Of a DNA stretch of 64,000 bases, positions 8,000-17,752 are shown in pieces (position 1 is the first letter of the stretch; each line of letters starts with the position of its first letter). The translations under genes were made by a program, and so were the position numbers. Origin of the DNA: Caballeronia catudaia. GTDB lineage: Bacteria; Pseudomonadota; Gammaproteobacteria; Burkholderiales; Burkholderiaceae. The stretch covers positions 1 to 64,000 of the forward strand of contig NZ_FCOF02000024.1 in the NCBI RefSeq assembly GCF_001544755.2, read 5' to 3'. The notes under the pieces were generated by a model. That model was not told the DNA's origin and did not search any database. It saw only the letters and a program-made list of their open reading frames with translations.

Positions 8000-9220
8000 T
8001 CAGGCAAGAGCGATGCGCGCATCGTCCAGCGGGCGCAGCTTACCCGGATGCACCGCGCGGCACAGCGCCTCGACGAAAAAGAAATCGCCGAACATGGTCG
8101 CGCCGTCGACGCCGATGTTATGCGGCTTCGAATAGCAGGAGTTGTGCAGCAGGCCGTGCTGGCCGCCCTTCGTGAACTCGTCGCGGCACAAGGCCTCTAG
8201 CATCGCGACGCCGTGACGATGCCACTTCGCCGCAGCCTGAGGATCGGGATGCAGGCGCGCCATTTCGAGCAGCGCCGATGCGACCACTGCGGCGGCGGCG
8301 GTGTCCTTGATGTCAGCGTCACGGCCGGTGGCGTCAAAATCCCACGGCGGCACCTGACGGCCGTCGAGCCGGCGCAGGTAGTAGTCCGCAAGTCGCTCGG
8401 CCAGATCAAGATACTTGCGCTTGCCGGTCTCGCGCGCGGAGTTCACGTAACCGTAAATCGCCCACGCCTGACCGCGGCTCCACGCCGATTCGTCGAAAGC
8501 GCCCTGGAACGTGTAGCCGCGCTTGCGTGCGCCGCTTTCCACGTCGTATTCGACGGCGTGATACGTCGAGTCGTCGTCGCGAACGAACGCGCGCGCGGTC
8601 ATCTCGGCGTGCGCGTCGGCGGCTTGCCGGTAGCTGCCATCATCGGCGTGATCTGCGGCCCAATAGAGCAACGAGAGGTTGGCCATCGTATCGATCGCGG
8701 ACGCACTGCGGCCGCGTCGATCGCTGATCGGCCCCCACGACGCGATATAGGCGCCGTTGCGCGTGGTGACGAGCCGCGCGCGCAGCTTGTCGGCGGCTTG
8801 GAGCGCGATGTTCGCGAACCATTCGTCGCCGGTGATGTGATGGCCCGGCACCGCGCTGCTATCGAAGATGAAGCCGATATCGTGCGTGTTCGGGTCCTGC
8901 GCCCGCTGTTCGACCAGCAGCATGCGGGCGCGTGCCCACTCGAGAAAGCGCGCCTCGCCGGTATGAAGATACGAGGTCAGCAAAAGGCCAACCCAGAAGC
9001 CACAGAACCAGTTGCCGTGGCTCCATGCATCGCCGTCGTAACCGGCGGAAAGAGACGCGGGTAGGCGCACCCATTGACCATCGGGCCCCGTGACTTGCGG
9101 GAATTCCACGCCGAAGGTCAGTTCGTCGGCGGCTACCTTTTGGGCGGTTTTATCGAGGGTCTGGCGAAAGAGATTCGCCTGATCGTGGGAAAGGGTCAGC
9201 GATTTTGTCGTGTTCGACAC
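8000..9220 (-). CDS. Glycoside hydrolase family 88, unsaturated glucuronyl hydrolase-like
   Basis: A 406-residue alpha/alpha-barrel enzyme starting with GTG behind an AGGAGACACC ribosome binding site. Asp114 (THDIGF) and Asp177 (AIDTMANLSLLYW) correspond by motif to the two catalytic aspartates of Bacillus unsaturated glucuronyl hydrolase, and QGAFDESAWSRGQAWAIYG is the family signature. GH88 enzymes hydrate the 4,5-double bond of unsaturated uronic acids left by polysaccharide lyases. No signal peptide is seen, so it should be cytoplasmic. The only companion is the AraC regulator upstream; no lyase or uronate pathway gene is nearby. Confidence 0.88.
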   Translation of the reverse strand: MSNTTKSLTLSHDQANLFRQTLDKTAQKVAADELTFGVEFPQVTGPDGQWVRLPASLSAGYDGDAWSHGNWFCGFWVGLLLTSYLHTGEARFLEWARARMLLVEQRAQDPNTHDIGFIFDSSAVPGHHITGDEWFANIALQAADKLRARLVTTRNGAYIASWGPISDRRGRSASAIDTMANLSLLYWAADHADDGSYRQAADAHAEMTARAFVRDDDSTYHAVEYDVESGARKRGYTFQGAFDESAWSRGQAWAIYGYVNSARETGKRKYLDLAERLADYYLRRLDGRQVPPWDFDATGRDADIKDTAAAAVVASALLEMARLHPDPQAAAKWHRHGVAMLEALCRDEFTKGGQHGLLHNSCYSKPHNIGVDGATMFGDFFFVEALCRAVHPGKLRPLDDARIALA

Positions 9221-9332
9221 GGTGTCTCCTGAAGTTCGTCATACGCAGGACGATTCTAAGAAGCGCCCGCGCGACGGCGTTAGGATGAAACGCGTGAACT
9301 GTTGGACATTTCCGCGCGCAAACGATGATGTC

Positions 9333-10229
9333 TCAGATATGCAGCTTCTCGAGACTGCGCCGGTAGTCGATCGGCGAGCGGCCTGTGTGCTTTCGAAAGC
9401 AGCGGCTGAAATAGGCGGGATCGTCGAAGGAGAGCATCGAGGCGATCTCGGCGATATTCACTTCGGAGTGCAGCAGCAAGCGTTTCGCTTCGAGCATTAC
9501 GCGGTCGCGGATCAGCTTGGGAGCCGTGCTGCCGAGCGCCTGACGCGTCGCCTCGTTGAGCGCGCGCTCGGTCACGTTAAGCAGGCGCGCGTAGTCCGCC
9601 GCCTGATCGACCGAGCCGAAGTGCTTCTCCAGCAAGCTCTTGAAGCGGCGCGACAGCAGCACGCTGCGCGACGCGGCGGCATGGCGCATGGCCGCGGCGT
9701 CGCACATGCGCGCGACCTTGATCAGAAACACATGCAGATAGGCCCAGATTGCATCCGTGTAGCCGATCAGTTCTTCCTGATACTCCTGGCGTATGCCGTC
9801 CATCACGCGCGTGAGGTCGCGCACCTGAAGCTCGTTCAGATGCAGGCACGGATCAAGCTGCTCGAAGTTGTAGACCGGCACCTCCGTTTCGGTATGCCGG
9901 TTCTGCACCCGGAACGCGAAGAATTCGGACGAGAAGCTGATCGAATAGCCCAGCGTATCGGCGGACAGGTCCAGATCGTGGACCTGTCCCGGCGACATGA
10001 AATAGAGCGTATGCGGACGCACTTCGTAGCGCACTGAATCGATCACATGCGAGCCGCTGCCCGCGATGACCCACATCAGGTGATAGAAGTCATGGCGATG
10101 CGGATACAACAGCGTCGATTTGAGCGCCTCGATGGGCGCGAGATGAAAGTCCGGCGTCTTGACGTGCGCGCCGTATTTGTAGTCCTCGATCCTGATGACC
10201 GGCACATGACAGCAACATACGGTGTCCAA
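9333..10229 (-). CDS. AraC family transcriptional regulator
   Basis: The protein is about 298 residues: an N-terminal cupin-like sensor (LLYPHRHDFYHLMWVIAGSG, then YFMSPGQVHDLDL) and a C-terminal double helix-turn-helix ending VNIAEIASMLSFDDPAYFSR and FRKHTGRSPIDYRR. The start is taken as TTG at 10229 because GGAGG stands seven bases before it; no in-frame ATG fits the domain boundary. It lies 112 bases upstream of the GH88 gene in the same direction, so sugar-responsive control of that gene is likely (inference). Confidence 0.88.
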   Translation of the reverse strand: MDTVCCCHVPVIRIEDYKYGAHVKTPDFHLAPIEALKSTLLYPHRHDFYHLMWVIAGSGSHVIDSVRYEVRPHTLYFMSPGQVHDLDLSADTLGYSISFSSEFFAFRVQNRHTETEVPVYNFEQLDPCLHLNELQVRDLTRVMDGIRQEYQEELIGYTDAIWAYLHVFLIKVARMCDAAAMRHAAASRSVLLSRRFKSLLEKHFGSVDQAADYARLLNVTERALNEATRQALGSTAPKLIRDRVMLEAKRLLLHSEVNIAEIASMLSFDDPAYFSRCFRKHTGRSPIDYRRSLEKLHI

Positions 10230-10396
10230 CTGTCTTCCTCCCCCTTGCCTTCTTCTCGTTTGAAAGCGCATCCCGTGGATGATCGACGCACACCTGCGAG
10301 ATCTGCTGCAGCCTTTCGCTCTCGAATAAAAACCGTCAATCCGCCGATAAAAGCTTTAGTGACCTGACACGTCCCGAGAAGCGATTGGCGTGCGAT

Positions 10397-11179
10397 TCAC
10401 GAGCCAGTGAACACAGGCGGGCGCTTTTCGATAAATGCCGCCATACCCTCACGCTGATCTTGCGTCGTAAACGCGTAGCGAATCGCGCGGCGCTCGACGG
10501 CGAGACCTGCCGAGAGTGACGTCTCATAGGCTGCCAACACAGCCTCTTTCGCGAGTTGTAGCGCTAGCGGTGCACGTGTTGCGAAGACGGTCGCTAAGCT
10601 TATGGCTCTTTCTACGACTTCGCCGTCCGGAATCATTTCACTCACGAGGCCCGCGCGTAACGCAACCTCCGAACTAATTGGCTCACCGCTCAGTATCATC
10701 TGCATCGCCAACGACTTTCCGACGACGCGAGTCAAGCGCTGTGTCGCCCCATCGCCCGGCAGAATACCGATCGTGATTTCTGGCTGACCGAACTTGGCGG
10801 TTTGACCTGCAATAATGACGTCGGCCAACATCGCGAATTCGAGTCCTCCGCCAAAGCACACGCCTTGCACTGCCGCTATCATTGGCTTACGGAAGCCCGC
10901 AATGGCGTCCCAGCTCGTCTGCCGCGACGGGTTGTTTAGTGCTTCAAATCCGCCAGCGTGCATCTCTTTGATGTCGGCTCCTGCAGAGAAAAACTTTTCC
11001 TTGCCAGTAAGCACGACGACCTTCACGGCCGGGTCCGCCTGCGCCTGCAGCATCACATCGGCGACTTCTCGAAGAAGCGTCGTACTCAACGCATTCCGTT
11101 GGGCAGGTCGATTCAAATTGATCAGCGCGACGCCCCCGGTGGGCCTCGTCACGCTAATCGTTGTCCATTCACGTTGCAT
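10397..11179 (-). CDS. Enoyl-CoA hydratase/isomerase family protein
   Basis: A 260-residue crotonase. FFSAGADIKEM forms the oxyanion-hole motif near residue 65; FGGGLEFAMLAD and FGQPEITIGILPGDGATQRL keep both catalytic-type glutamates. The start MQREWTTISVT fits the family; in-frame extensions reach 11194 and 11236 but none has a clear ribosome binding site. It lies downstream of a CoA-transferase and an MHS transporter on the same strand and probably belongs to the LacI-type regulon centred at 14.2 kb. Confidence 0.9.
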   Translation of the reverse strand: MQREWTTISVTRPTGGVALINLNRPAQRNALSTTLLREVADVMLQAQADPAVKVVVLTGKEKFFSAGADIKEMHAGGFEALNNPSRQTSWDAIAGFRKPMIAAVQGVCFGGGLEFAMLADVIIAGQTAKFGQPEITIGILPGDGATQRLTRVVGKSLAMQMILSGEPISSEVALRAGLVSEMIPDGEVVERAISLATVFATRAPLALQLAKEAVLAAYETSLSAGLAVERRAIRYAFTTQDQREGMAAFIEKRPPVFTGS

Positions 11180-11462
11180 AGAGTGTCGAAGCATTTGGTT
11201 GTGTCGGTTTTGATGACCCGCGAGCGCTGATTGCAATCAATGCCGGCCTCTGTCGGCGTCGCGGCTTCTAGCTTGATGATTCGTCGCTTGGCGAGCCCTT
11301 CCATCTGTTCGAGTCATATGTCCATCTGAGCGAGCACGGTCTCTGTTTTAATGTTCAGCCGACTACGCTAAAAAAAAGCGACTTGGGGGAAATGACCGTC
11401 ATAGTGCAAGGTGGCTCACCAACGTGGATTTGTTCTTTCAGTACAACTGTGACCCTATGGCC

Positions 11463-12665
11463 CTACTCTTGTAAGAACTCGACAGAGGCACGGATCACTC
11501 CCTTCGAAAGGAGTTCGTGGATTCGTTGCTTGTCGTAACCCAACTCTGTCATGATCTGTTCGGTTTGGGCCCCGAGAGGCTGGGGGGCGAGCGTGATTTC
11601 CGGCACGGCACCATCGTACGTAATGGGATGTCTCACGAGCGTTATGTCGCTGCCGGTCGCGCCCTGAATCGTTACAAAGCTTTTGTTGTGTCGCACCTGC
11701 GGATCGACCACCACGTCGGAATAATCATTGATTCGGGAATGCCAGATTCCGTGCTTGGCGAAACGAGCCTCACATTCCGATGTCGTGAAGCGAATCACCG
11801 CATTGGCGATCGTGCGTGCTGCCTGATCCCGGCGCGTGTACGCATCATCATCACTGATTCGATCATCGTAAGCGACGTCAAGGGAGTCGTACAATATCGA
11901 AAGCTTACCGAGCGATATGGCGACGTGGCTGTCCTTCGTCTGGTAGATGCCATAAGGTGCACCGAAATACCACCCCGACAGCGGCTTCGGTTGCCTGACG
12001 TCGTCAGGAGTCTCGCCGTTTAGAAAGCACGTAAATGATTCGAGTTGAAGATCGATTGCAGCAGATAGCAAGCTGACTTCAACTAGCCCCCCTTCTCCGG
12101 TCCTCTCTCGTCGCAGTAATGCGGCAAGTATTCCTGCGGCGAACAGTGCCGCGCCATGATGGTCGACCGCGGAGACGCCAACTGCCCTAGGACCATCGTT
12201 TGTTCCCGTGATCGTCGCCAGGCCCGAAAGTGCCTGGATCAACAGGTCCTGTCCAGGTCGGTTCACATACGGTCCGTCGGATCCGTATCCTGACGCGGAT
12301 GCATAAATAATGTCCGGCTTGATCTCGCGGACGGCGTCATAACCCAAGCCAAGCTTATCCAGGACTCCTGGCCTGAAATTCTCAGCTACGACGTCTGCCG
12401 TCTTGATCAGTTCGCGAGCAATGGCAAGGCCGTTCGGATCTTTGAGATCAAGGGCAAGGCTCTTCTTGTTTCTGTTGCCAGACAGTAGAAGCATGGTCTG
12501 GCCATCGACCGTCTTGTTGGCTCCTCCCCAGTTTCTTTGGAAGGCACCCTCTATGGGCTCAATAGCGATGACTTCAGCGCCGATATCCGCGAGGAACTGG
12601 ATCCCGACGGGACCCATGAAAAAATGGTTGAAGCTGACGACGCGCAGCCCCTTTAGGTGATTCAT
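11463..12665 (-). CDS. Family III CoA-transferase (CaiB/BaiF)
   Basis: A 400-residue enzyme with Asp168 (VSAVDHHGAA) in the catalytic position, VVAENFRPGVLDKLGLG and PYVNRPGQDLLIQALSG. A GAGGGTAAG ribosome binding site precedes the ATG. Its N-terminus (SFNHFFMGPVGIQFLADIGAEV) closely resembles the enzyme at 5939-7132. Its base composition is visibly lower in GC than that copy. It sits between a transporter gene and an enoyl-CoA hydratase gene, suggesting import, CoA activation and hydration of one acid. Confidence 0.92.
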   Translation of the reverse strand: MNHLKGLRVVSFNHFFMGPVGIQFLADIGAEVIAIEPIEGAFQRNWGGANKTVDGQTMLLLSGNRNKKSLALDLKDPNGLAIARELIKTADVVAENFRPGVLDKLGLGYDAVREIKPDIIYASASGYGSDGPYVNRPGQDLLIQALSGLATITGTNDGPRAVGVSAVDHHGAALFAAGILAALLRRERTGEGGLVEVSLLSAAIDLQLESFTCFLNGETPDDVRQPKPLSGWYFGAPYGIYQTKDSHVAISLGKLSILYDSLDVAYDDRISDDDAYTRRDQAARTIANAVIRFTTSECEARFAKHGIWHSRINDYSDVVVDPQVRHNKSFVTIQGATGSDITLVRHPITYDGAVPEITLAPQPLGAQTEQIMTELGYDKQRIHELLSKGVIRASVEFLQE

Positions 12666-12751
12666 AACTTACCCTCGAAGCAGCCCAAAGGGCATGTTCA
12701 GCAAGACGATGCAGCAATCGCCTACGAGGAGGCGACTGCAACCCCTAGGTC

Positions 12752-14080
12752 TCATTCCGAGACGTAGACCATTCCACGTCGTTTAGCCATCCAATAAACC
12801 GCAACGCTGAGCGCGGTGATAATTGAGCCATAGACGGGGAACAACCAAGCGATATGATGATGTTGCAACCATACGAGCAGGTATGCGGATGGGCCGCCAA
12901 AGATCGACACTCCAAGGGCATAGCCAATCGCCACACCGGTTGTACGCACGCTTTTCGGCATGAGCGTCGTAGCGACATAGTTGTAGAGACTCATGTTGAA
13001 ACCGACGATCGCACCTCCGCCGATCATGATCGCCGCGAATAGCAGAGCGCTTCGTTCCGTATAGAAGAGAGTGATGAAGAACGCCGGTATCAACAGCAGA
13101 CGAAGGATCGTAAAAGCTTTCGAGAGCTTGACCTTGTCGGCGAGGCCGCCAATGATCGGTCCGGAAATGATCCAGACGATCCCCATGGCAGTCGTGATCC
13201 CGAAGACGGCCGTGCTATTTTCTTTGAACACACCGTTGGCCATATTCGGCAGGCCGGTATTCCACGCGTAGTTGGCAATCTGGATTGAGCCGATTACCAA
13301 GACCACCGCCAACAAAGAGAGACGCACTTTCCAAAGCGTCTTCCAGACGCCGGCTGTCGTGTCGTGCACTTTCGCGAATTCATCCTCTCGATGAAGTGCG
13401 GTCTTGATCAGCGTCTCCGGGAGGGCGCTTCGCAGGTAGATCACGGCCAGACCCAACACCCCACCAATAGCGAATGGGATTCGCCATGCCCACTCGGTCA
13501 GTTCCACCCGGGACACAGACGCACTGACAAAGAACGCCACCAGGGTCGATCCGAAAATTCCTGCCTGGATGAAGGTGCCCCCAATCAGTCCGAGGTATCG
13601 CCCCTGACGACCTGGAGGAGCAAGTTCGATTGCGATAGCGTTCGCAACGCCCGCCTCTGCTCCAGTCGCAAGTCCCTGAACTATGCGAATGGCAAAGAGT
13701 GCGAAAGCGGCCCACGCACCAATCTTCTCGTATGTCGGCAACAGGGCGATGACGAGCGACGATACCGCCATGGCAGAGACCGAAATCATCATAACCCGCT
13801 TGTGGCTAGTTCGATCAGCCACTGGGCCGAGAATCGCCGCACCGATCGGGCGGGCAAAAAAGCCTGCACCGAAGACCGCTAGAGCGGCCAACAATGAGGT
13901 AACCGGGTCAGTTGAAGGGAAGAAGTGCGGCGACAGGAACGCTGCCATGATTCCGTACACGTTCCAGTCGTACCACTCAAGCAGGACTCCGCCTCCTAAC
14001 CCCAAGGTAATGCGCTTGCTTGTACGTCTAGTTTCGTCGGCCGCCGGCGCTACGACCGCTTCAGACAGTCTTGCTTCCAT
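12752..14080 (-). CDS. MFS transporter, metabolite:H+ symporter (MHS) family
   Basis: A 442-residue, twelve-helix inner-membrane carrier. The opening GGGVLLEWYDWNVYGIMAAF and the loop GPVADRTSHKRVM are typical of the MHS group (KgtP, ProP and shikimate transporter type), which import organic acids or zwitterions with protons. The start is supported by CTGGAGACGAGA. It is the first gene of the minus-strand set that diverges from the LacI-family gene, with a perfect LacI-type palindrome 124 bases upstream. Confidence 0.92.
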   Translation of the reverse strand: MEARLSEAVVAPAADETRRTSKRITLGLGGGVLLEWYDWNVYGIMAAFLSPHFFPSTDPVTSLLAALAVFGAGFFARPIGAAILGPVADRTSHKRVMMISVSAMAVSSLVIALLPTYEKIGAWAAFALFAIRIVQGLATGAEAGVANAIAIELAPPGRQGRYLGLIGGTFIQAGIFGSTLVAFFVSASVSRVELTEWAWRIPFAIGGVLGLAVIYLRSALPETLIKTALHREDEFAKVHDTTAGVWKTLWKVRLSLLAVVLVIGSIQIANYAWNTGLPNMANGVFKENSTAVFGITTAMGIVWIISGPIIGGLADKVKLSKAFTILRLLLIPAFFITLFYTERSALLFAAIMIGGGAIVGFNMSLYNYVATTLMPKSVRTTGVAIGYALGVSIFGGPSAYLLVWLQHHHIAWLFPVYGSIITALSVAVYWMAKRRGMVYVSE

Positions 14081-14203
14081 TCTCGTCTCCAGTTGCAGCC
14101 TGTTTGTCGCGAATTCCTCGCGTTGACTCGTCTGTCGGTCGCCGCCATTTCGCCTGACAACGAGCCTTTATAGCGCGTGTTTCTTCGAAATAAACTCGGA
14201 GAC

Positions 14204-14219
14204 CTGAAAGCGCTTTCAG
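14204..14219. promoter_or_regulatory. LacI-family operator, perfect 16-bp palindrome
   Basis: CTGAAAGCGCTTTCAG is perfectly symmetric with the central CG typical of LacI/GalR operators. It lies between the divergent MHS transporter and LacI-family genes, so it can control transport, CoA activation and the regulator itself. A near copy occurs at 15489-15504 before the flavoprotein gene, which strengthens the call. Confidence 0.85.
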
Positions 14220-14347
14220 TTATACTCTTCTCAACTCAGAATGTTGTCAAGAAATTGAAGTAGAGGGTTAACGCGGACCACGCGCTTTGGGCGGCCTACA
14301 CGCAAGGTGCGTTTCGAATTTCATCCGGAGTCGCTGTACAGGAAAAT

Positions 14348-15421
14348 ATGGCAGTCCACGCTCAAGCGAAAGGCGTTAAAGCCACGGCAGGCAAACCACG
14401 ACTCGAAGATGTCGCGCGCATGGCCAATGTGTCGCCGGCGACGGTCTCGCGCGTGTTAAACCACCCCGACATTGTTCGGCAGGAACTGCGTGACAAGGTC
14501 TCGAAGGCGATCGTCGCGCTTTCGTACACGCCGGACAACGCGGCCCGTGCACTGATGTCTCGCCGCAGCAGGACAATGGGTGTCGTTGTGCCGACGCTGG
14601 GGACCAGTATTTTTGCAGAAGGTATTGAAGCATTGCAGAGTCGACTCTCCGAGCTTGAATACACGCTGCTCATTGCCGTCTGCCAATACGATGCTGAACG
14701 CGAACTGCAGGAGGTTCGAACCCTTACAGAGCGGGGTGTCGACGGCATTGTGCTTGTGGGGGGGTCGCATCTGCACGAAACGTACGAGTTGATCAGGCGC
14801 ATGCAGGTGCCGTTTCTGACCACCTACGTAAGCGAATCGCTCAATGCAGTACCTGCCATTGGAATCGACAACGCTAGCGCCACCTACGATATGACGCGCT
14901 ATTTGTTGCAGCTTGGACACCGCGACTTTGGCGTCATCGCAAACACACAATCTTCCAGTGACCGAACGCGTGCTCGCTTGATTGGAATCAAACGCGCTTT
15001 GGAAGAAGAAGGTCTGGTTCTTGAGGACACCCGCGTCGTGAACTGCACCCACTCTGTCGAGCAAGGGAGACGCGGGGTAAAAGAGCTGGTCACAGCAAAC
15101 CCTTCGATTACGTCCGTGATCTGCACGACCGATACGTTGGCCGTAGGCGCGCTAGCGGGCGCCCGCGCCCTGGGGCTGCGGGTACCGCAAGATCTTACTA
15201 TCACCGGCTTCGACGACATCGAACTGGCGGCACAGCTCGAACCCTCCCTGACGACGATCGGAACGCCTGCCAGGGAAATCGGTCGCTTGGCGGCGGATTG
15301 TCTTGCCAACGCCATCGCTGGCATTCCCATCCCCATCAGCACCGCTTTACCGTATCAACTGATCATTCGAGGGTCTACCGCTAAGCCCCGGAGAAAACCG
15401 CTGAGGCCGCCGCCTCGCTGA
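14348..15421 (+). CDS. LacI family transcriptional regulator
   Basis: A 357-residue repressor-type protein: a helix-turn-helix at residues 18-40 (RLEDVARMANVSPATVSRVL), the hinge helix ARALMSRRSRTMGVVVP, and a periplasmic-binding-protein-like ligand domain ending LTITGFDDIELAAQLEPSLT. Regulators of this family release DNA on binding a small molecule. Two matching palindromes, one on each side of this gene, are the obvious targets, so it would control its own gene, the divergent transporter/CoA-transferase genes and the downstream flavoprotein. The inducer is unknown. Confidence 0.93.
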   Translation: MAVHAQAKGVKATAGKPRLEDVARMANVSPATVSRVLNHPDIVRQELRDKVSKAIVALSYTPDNAARALMSRRSRTMGVVVPTLGTSIFAEGIEALQSRLSELEYTLLIAVCQYDAERELQEVRTLTERGVDGIVLVGGSHLHETYELIRRMQVPFLTTYVSESLNAVPAIGIDNASATYDMTRYLLQLGHRDFGVIANTQSSSDRTRARLIGIKRALEEEGLVLEDTRVVNCTHSVEQGRRGVKELVTANPSITSVICTTDTLAVGALAGARALGLRVPQDLTITGFDDIELAAQLEPSLTTIGTPAREIGRLAADCLANAIAGIPIPISTALPYQLIIRGSTAKPRRKPLRPPPR

Positions 15422-15488
15422 TTAATCGCACGCACAGTCATCCGCACAAACACCCATCGCAGCACCGGAACCGGCCGCGTACCATGCT

Positions 15489-15504
15489 CTGAAAGCGCAT
15501 TCAG
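15489..15504. promoter_or_regulatory. Second LacI-family operator upstream of flavoprotein gene
   Basis: CTGAAAGCGCATTCAG differs from the perfect palindrome at 14204 by one base. It lies 80 bases before the ATG of the flavoprotein and just after the LacI-family gene, implying an independently repressible promoter for the flavoprotein. Confidence 0.75.
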
Positions 15505-15583
15505 AAAATCGTCGAGATAAAGCTGAATACGTCAGACTCGATGATCCCAACTAAGGCGGCCGCTTTCCTTCGGAGGAACGTTA

Positions 15584-17323
15584 ATGAACCAACTGGAAGA
15601 ACCACAAACCCGTTCCACAGACGTGCTGGTGGTCGGAGGCGGCGGCGCTGCACTGCGCGCCGCCCTCGAGGCTGAGGCCAATGGCGCCTCCGTGCTAGTC
15701 ACGATCAAAGGTGAATTCCGAAAGTCAGGCGCCACGTTTCATAGCGTCGCCGAGGTGGGTGCCTTCAATGTTCCTGATAACGCTGGAAGGAATGGCGACA
15801 GCCCCGAGATTTTCATCAATGACATTCTCCGTGCCGCTCAAGGTATGGCCGATCCTGCGCTCGCGCGCATCCTCGCAAATGAAGCCGAAGACGCGATGAA
15901 GTATCTGGAGAACTTCGGCGTCAAATTCGAAAAGGATGCGAATAGCTACCTGGTTTTCAAAGCTTGCTTCTCGTCTGTCCCACGCTCGCATGTGATCCCG
16001 GAACACTTCAAACCGATCGTCAAAGCGCTGGGCCAGGAAGCGACGCGGCGGCGCATTCAGGTATTGGACCGCACGATCATTGTCGATCTCATCGTGAGGG
16101 ACGGCCAGTGCGTCGGCGTCCTGGCGCTGGATAGCGAAGGTAGGCCACTTGTTATAGAAGCCAAGTCAACGATTCTGACGACAGGCGGGGCTAGTCAGAT
16201 TTTTGCCAAAAACCTCTACCCCTCCGACATCACTGGCGACGGATACGCTATGGCGTTCCGCGCAGGTGCACGACTCGCAAATCTCGAATTCATGCAGGCA
16301 GGCGTCAGTACGTTGAAGCCGTTCATCAACCTATTTGGGAACTACCTGTGGGACGCCCATCCCCGTCTCACAGACAGAAATGGGAAACCCTTCCTGAGAG
16401 ATTATTTGCCAGATGGTCTATCAGAGGGCGAAGTAATCGGCGAGAAGGCGAAACATTTTCCGTTCAGCGCGAGTGACGTCTCACGATACGTCGAGATCGC
16501 TATCCAGACGGCGATCAACGAGGGCAGAGGCACCGAAGAAGGTGGTGTCTTTATGGATTTCGCCGAAACAAACTTCGACGCGATTCTTGCAAATAAGGAG
16601 AGCAGCATCACCAAGATGTGGCCTATGACTTATCAGTGGTACAAAGAGCGAAACGTAGATTTGTTCAAAGATAAGTTTCAAGTGACATGCTCTGCGCACG
16701 CTGTCAATGGGGGCATCTTGATCGACGCCGACGGCAAGTCTTCGCTTAAGGGACTGTTCGCCGCAGGCGAAGTTGCCGCGGGTCCACACGGCGCTGACAG
16801 GCTTGGCGGTAACATGGCGGTAACATGTCAAGTTTTCGGTCGTCGTGCAGGTGCCGCTGCAGCAGTTCAATCGCAGCGTGTCACTTCTTCCAGGCTCAAT
16901 GACCTGACGGGAGAGGTGCAAAAGCTCCAAGAGAGACTTGCGAGGCAGGGGCTGATGTCGGAATCGATTCCAAGTCTCCACGCAGAGCTGCAAGCGGCAG
17001 CGAACCGTCACCTTCTCATTGTCAGAACTGGTGACGGCCTGCAATCGCTTATCGACACATGCACTTCACTGAGCGAGCGCTTGCGACATGCAGCACTTGA
17101 GTCGCCCGCGGATCAGGTTGCCGCCATCGAATTGGAAAATATGCTTTTGGTGACTCATCTGATGGCCCGCGCTGCGCTGGAACGCCGCGAAAGCCGCGGC
17201 GGACATTTCCGGCAAGACTTCCCTACGAGAGACAGCAGCTTCGACACCAGCATCATTCTCGACAAGCAGGCTGAGTCGCAGCTGCTGCATATGACGCTTC
17301 AAGAGGCATCGGCCAGGAGCTGA
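15584..17323 (+). CDS. FAD-dependent oxidoreductase, fumarate reductase/succinate dehydrogenase flavoprotein family
   Basis: A 579-residue protein with an N-terminal Rossmann FAD site (VLVVGGGGAALRAALEAE), TTGGASQIFAKN, HAVNGGI, GLFAAGEVAAGPHGADRLGGN and RRESRGGHFRQDFP, the layout of fumarate reductase, L-aspartate oxidase and related flavoproteins, in which an Arg of the last motif contacts the substrate. No heme or iron-sulfur partner gene adjoins. A GGAGGAACG site precedes the start. Through the shared operator it belongs with the transporter, CoA-transferase and enoyl-CoA hydratase to the left, so it may oxidise or reduce the same acid. The stop abuts the acetyl-CoA synthetase remnant. 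Confidence 0.85.
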   Translation: MNQLEEPQTRSTDVLVVGGGGAALRAALEAEANGASVLVTIKGEFRKSGATFHSVAEVGAFNVPDNAGRNGDSPEIFINDILRAAQGMADPALARILANEAEDAMKYLENFGVKFEKDANSYLVFKACFSSVPRSHVIPEHFKPIVKALGQEATRRRIQVLDRTIIVDLIVRDGQCVGVLALDSEGRPLVIEAKSTILTTGGASQIFAKNLYPSDITGDGYAMAFRAGARLANLEFMQAGVSTLKPFINLFGNYLWDAHPRLTDRNGKPFLRDYLPDGLSEGEVIGEKAKHFPFSASDVSRYVEIAIQTAINEGRGTEEGGVFMDFAETNFDAILANKESSITKMWPMTYQWYKERNVDLFKDKFQVTCSAHAVNGGILIDADGKSSLKGLFAAGEVAAGPHGADRLGGNMAVTCQVFGRRAGAAAAVQSQRVTSSRLNDLTGEVQKLQERLARQGLMSESIPSLHAELQAAANRHLLIVRTGDGLQSLIDTCTSLSERLRHAALESPADQVAAIELENMLLVTHLMARAALERRESRGGHFRQDFPTRDSSFDTSIILDKQAESQLLHMTLQEASARS

Positions 17324-17324
17324 C

Positions 17325-17720
17325 TCGCTCGACGATCTCGTGCAGCCACACGTCGCGGCCTGCGGTCCACGCGACCTTGCCGCCCGTGCGGCGATACACG
17401 ATGACGTGCGTAACCTTCTCGCAGCCGCCCGCCGCGAGCGCTTCGTCGGCGATGCGCTTCAACGGCAGCGTGCGGCCGCCGCGCATCTCCTCATCCGCGG
17501 TGATAAGCGCGACCGCGCCGACATCGACGAGACGTTCATTCGGCAGTTTCGACGAGAAGCCGCCGAACACGACGATCACGACGCGATCGCCCTTCTTCAC
17601 GCCGCGCTTTTTCAGCGCATTGGCGAGGCGGCGGACGCGATCGAGCAAATCCTGATAGGTGACGTTCGTGACCGTGCCGTCGTCGGCTTCGAAGATGATC
17701 GCGCTCTCGTTGCCGCGCCA
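17325..17720 (-). pseudogene. acs: Acetyl-CoA synthetase fragment with internal deletion
   Basis: On the minus strand the frame reads NESAIIFEADDGTVTNVTYQ, RRLANALKKRGVKKGDRVV, VFGGFSSKLPNERLVDVGAV and YRRTGGKVAWTAGRDVWLHE, an unmistakable slice of acetyl-CoA synthetase. About 23 residues that normally lie between GDRVVIY and VVFGGFS are missing, and the first hundred or so residues and the entire catalytic C-terminal half are absent. The fragment runs directly into the stop codon of the flavoprotein gene. It cannot make a working enzyme and marks a rearrangement junction. Confidence 0.8.
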
Positions 17721-17752
17721 AGACGAAGAGGATGCCGGTGAGCACCGCACGA

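Noticed and set aside
10262..10277. TTTGAAAGCGCATCCC resembling the LacI-type operator
   Set aside because: Only the left half matches and symmetry is lost; it lies upstream of the AraC gene with no link to the LacI regulon.
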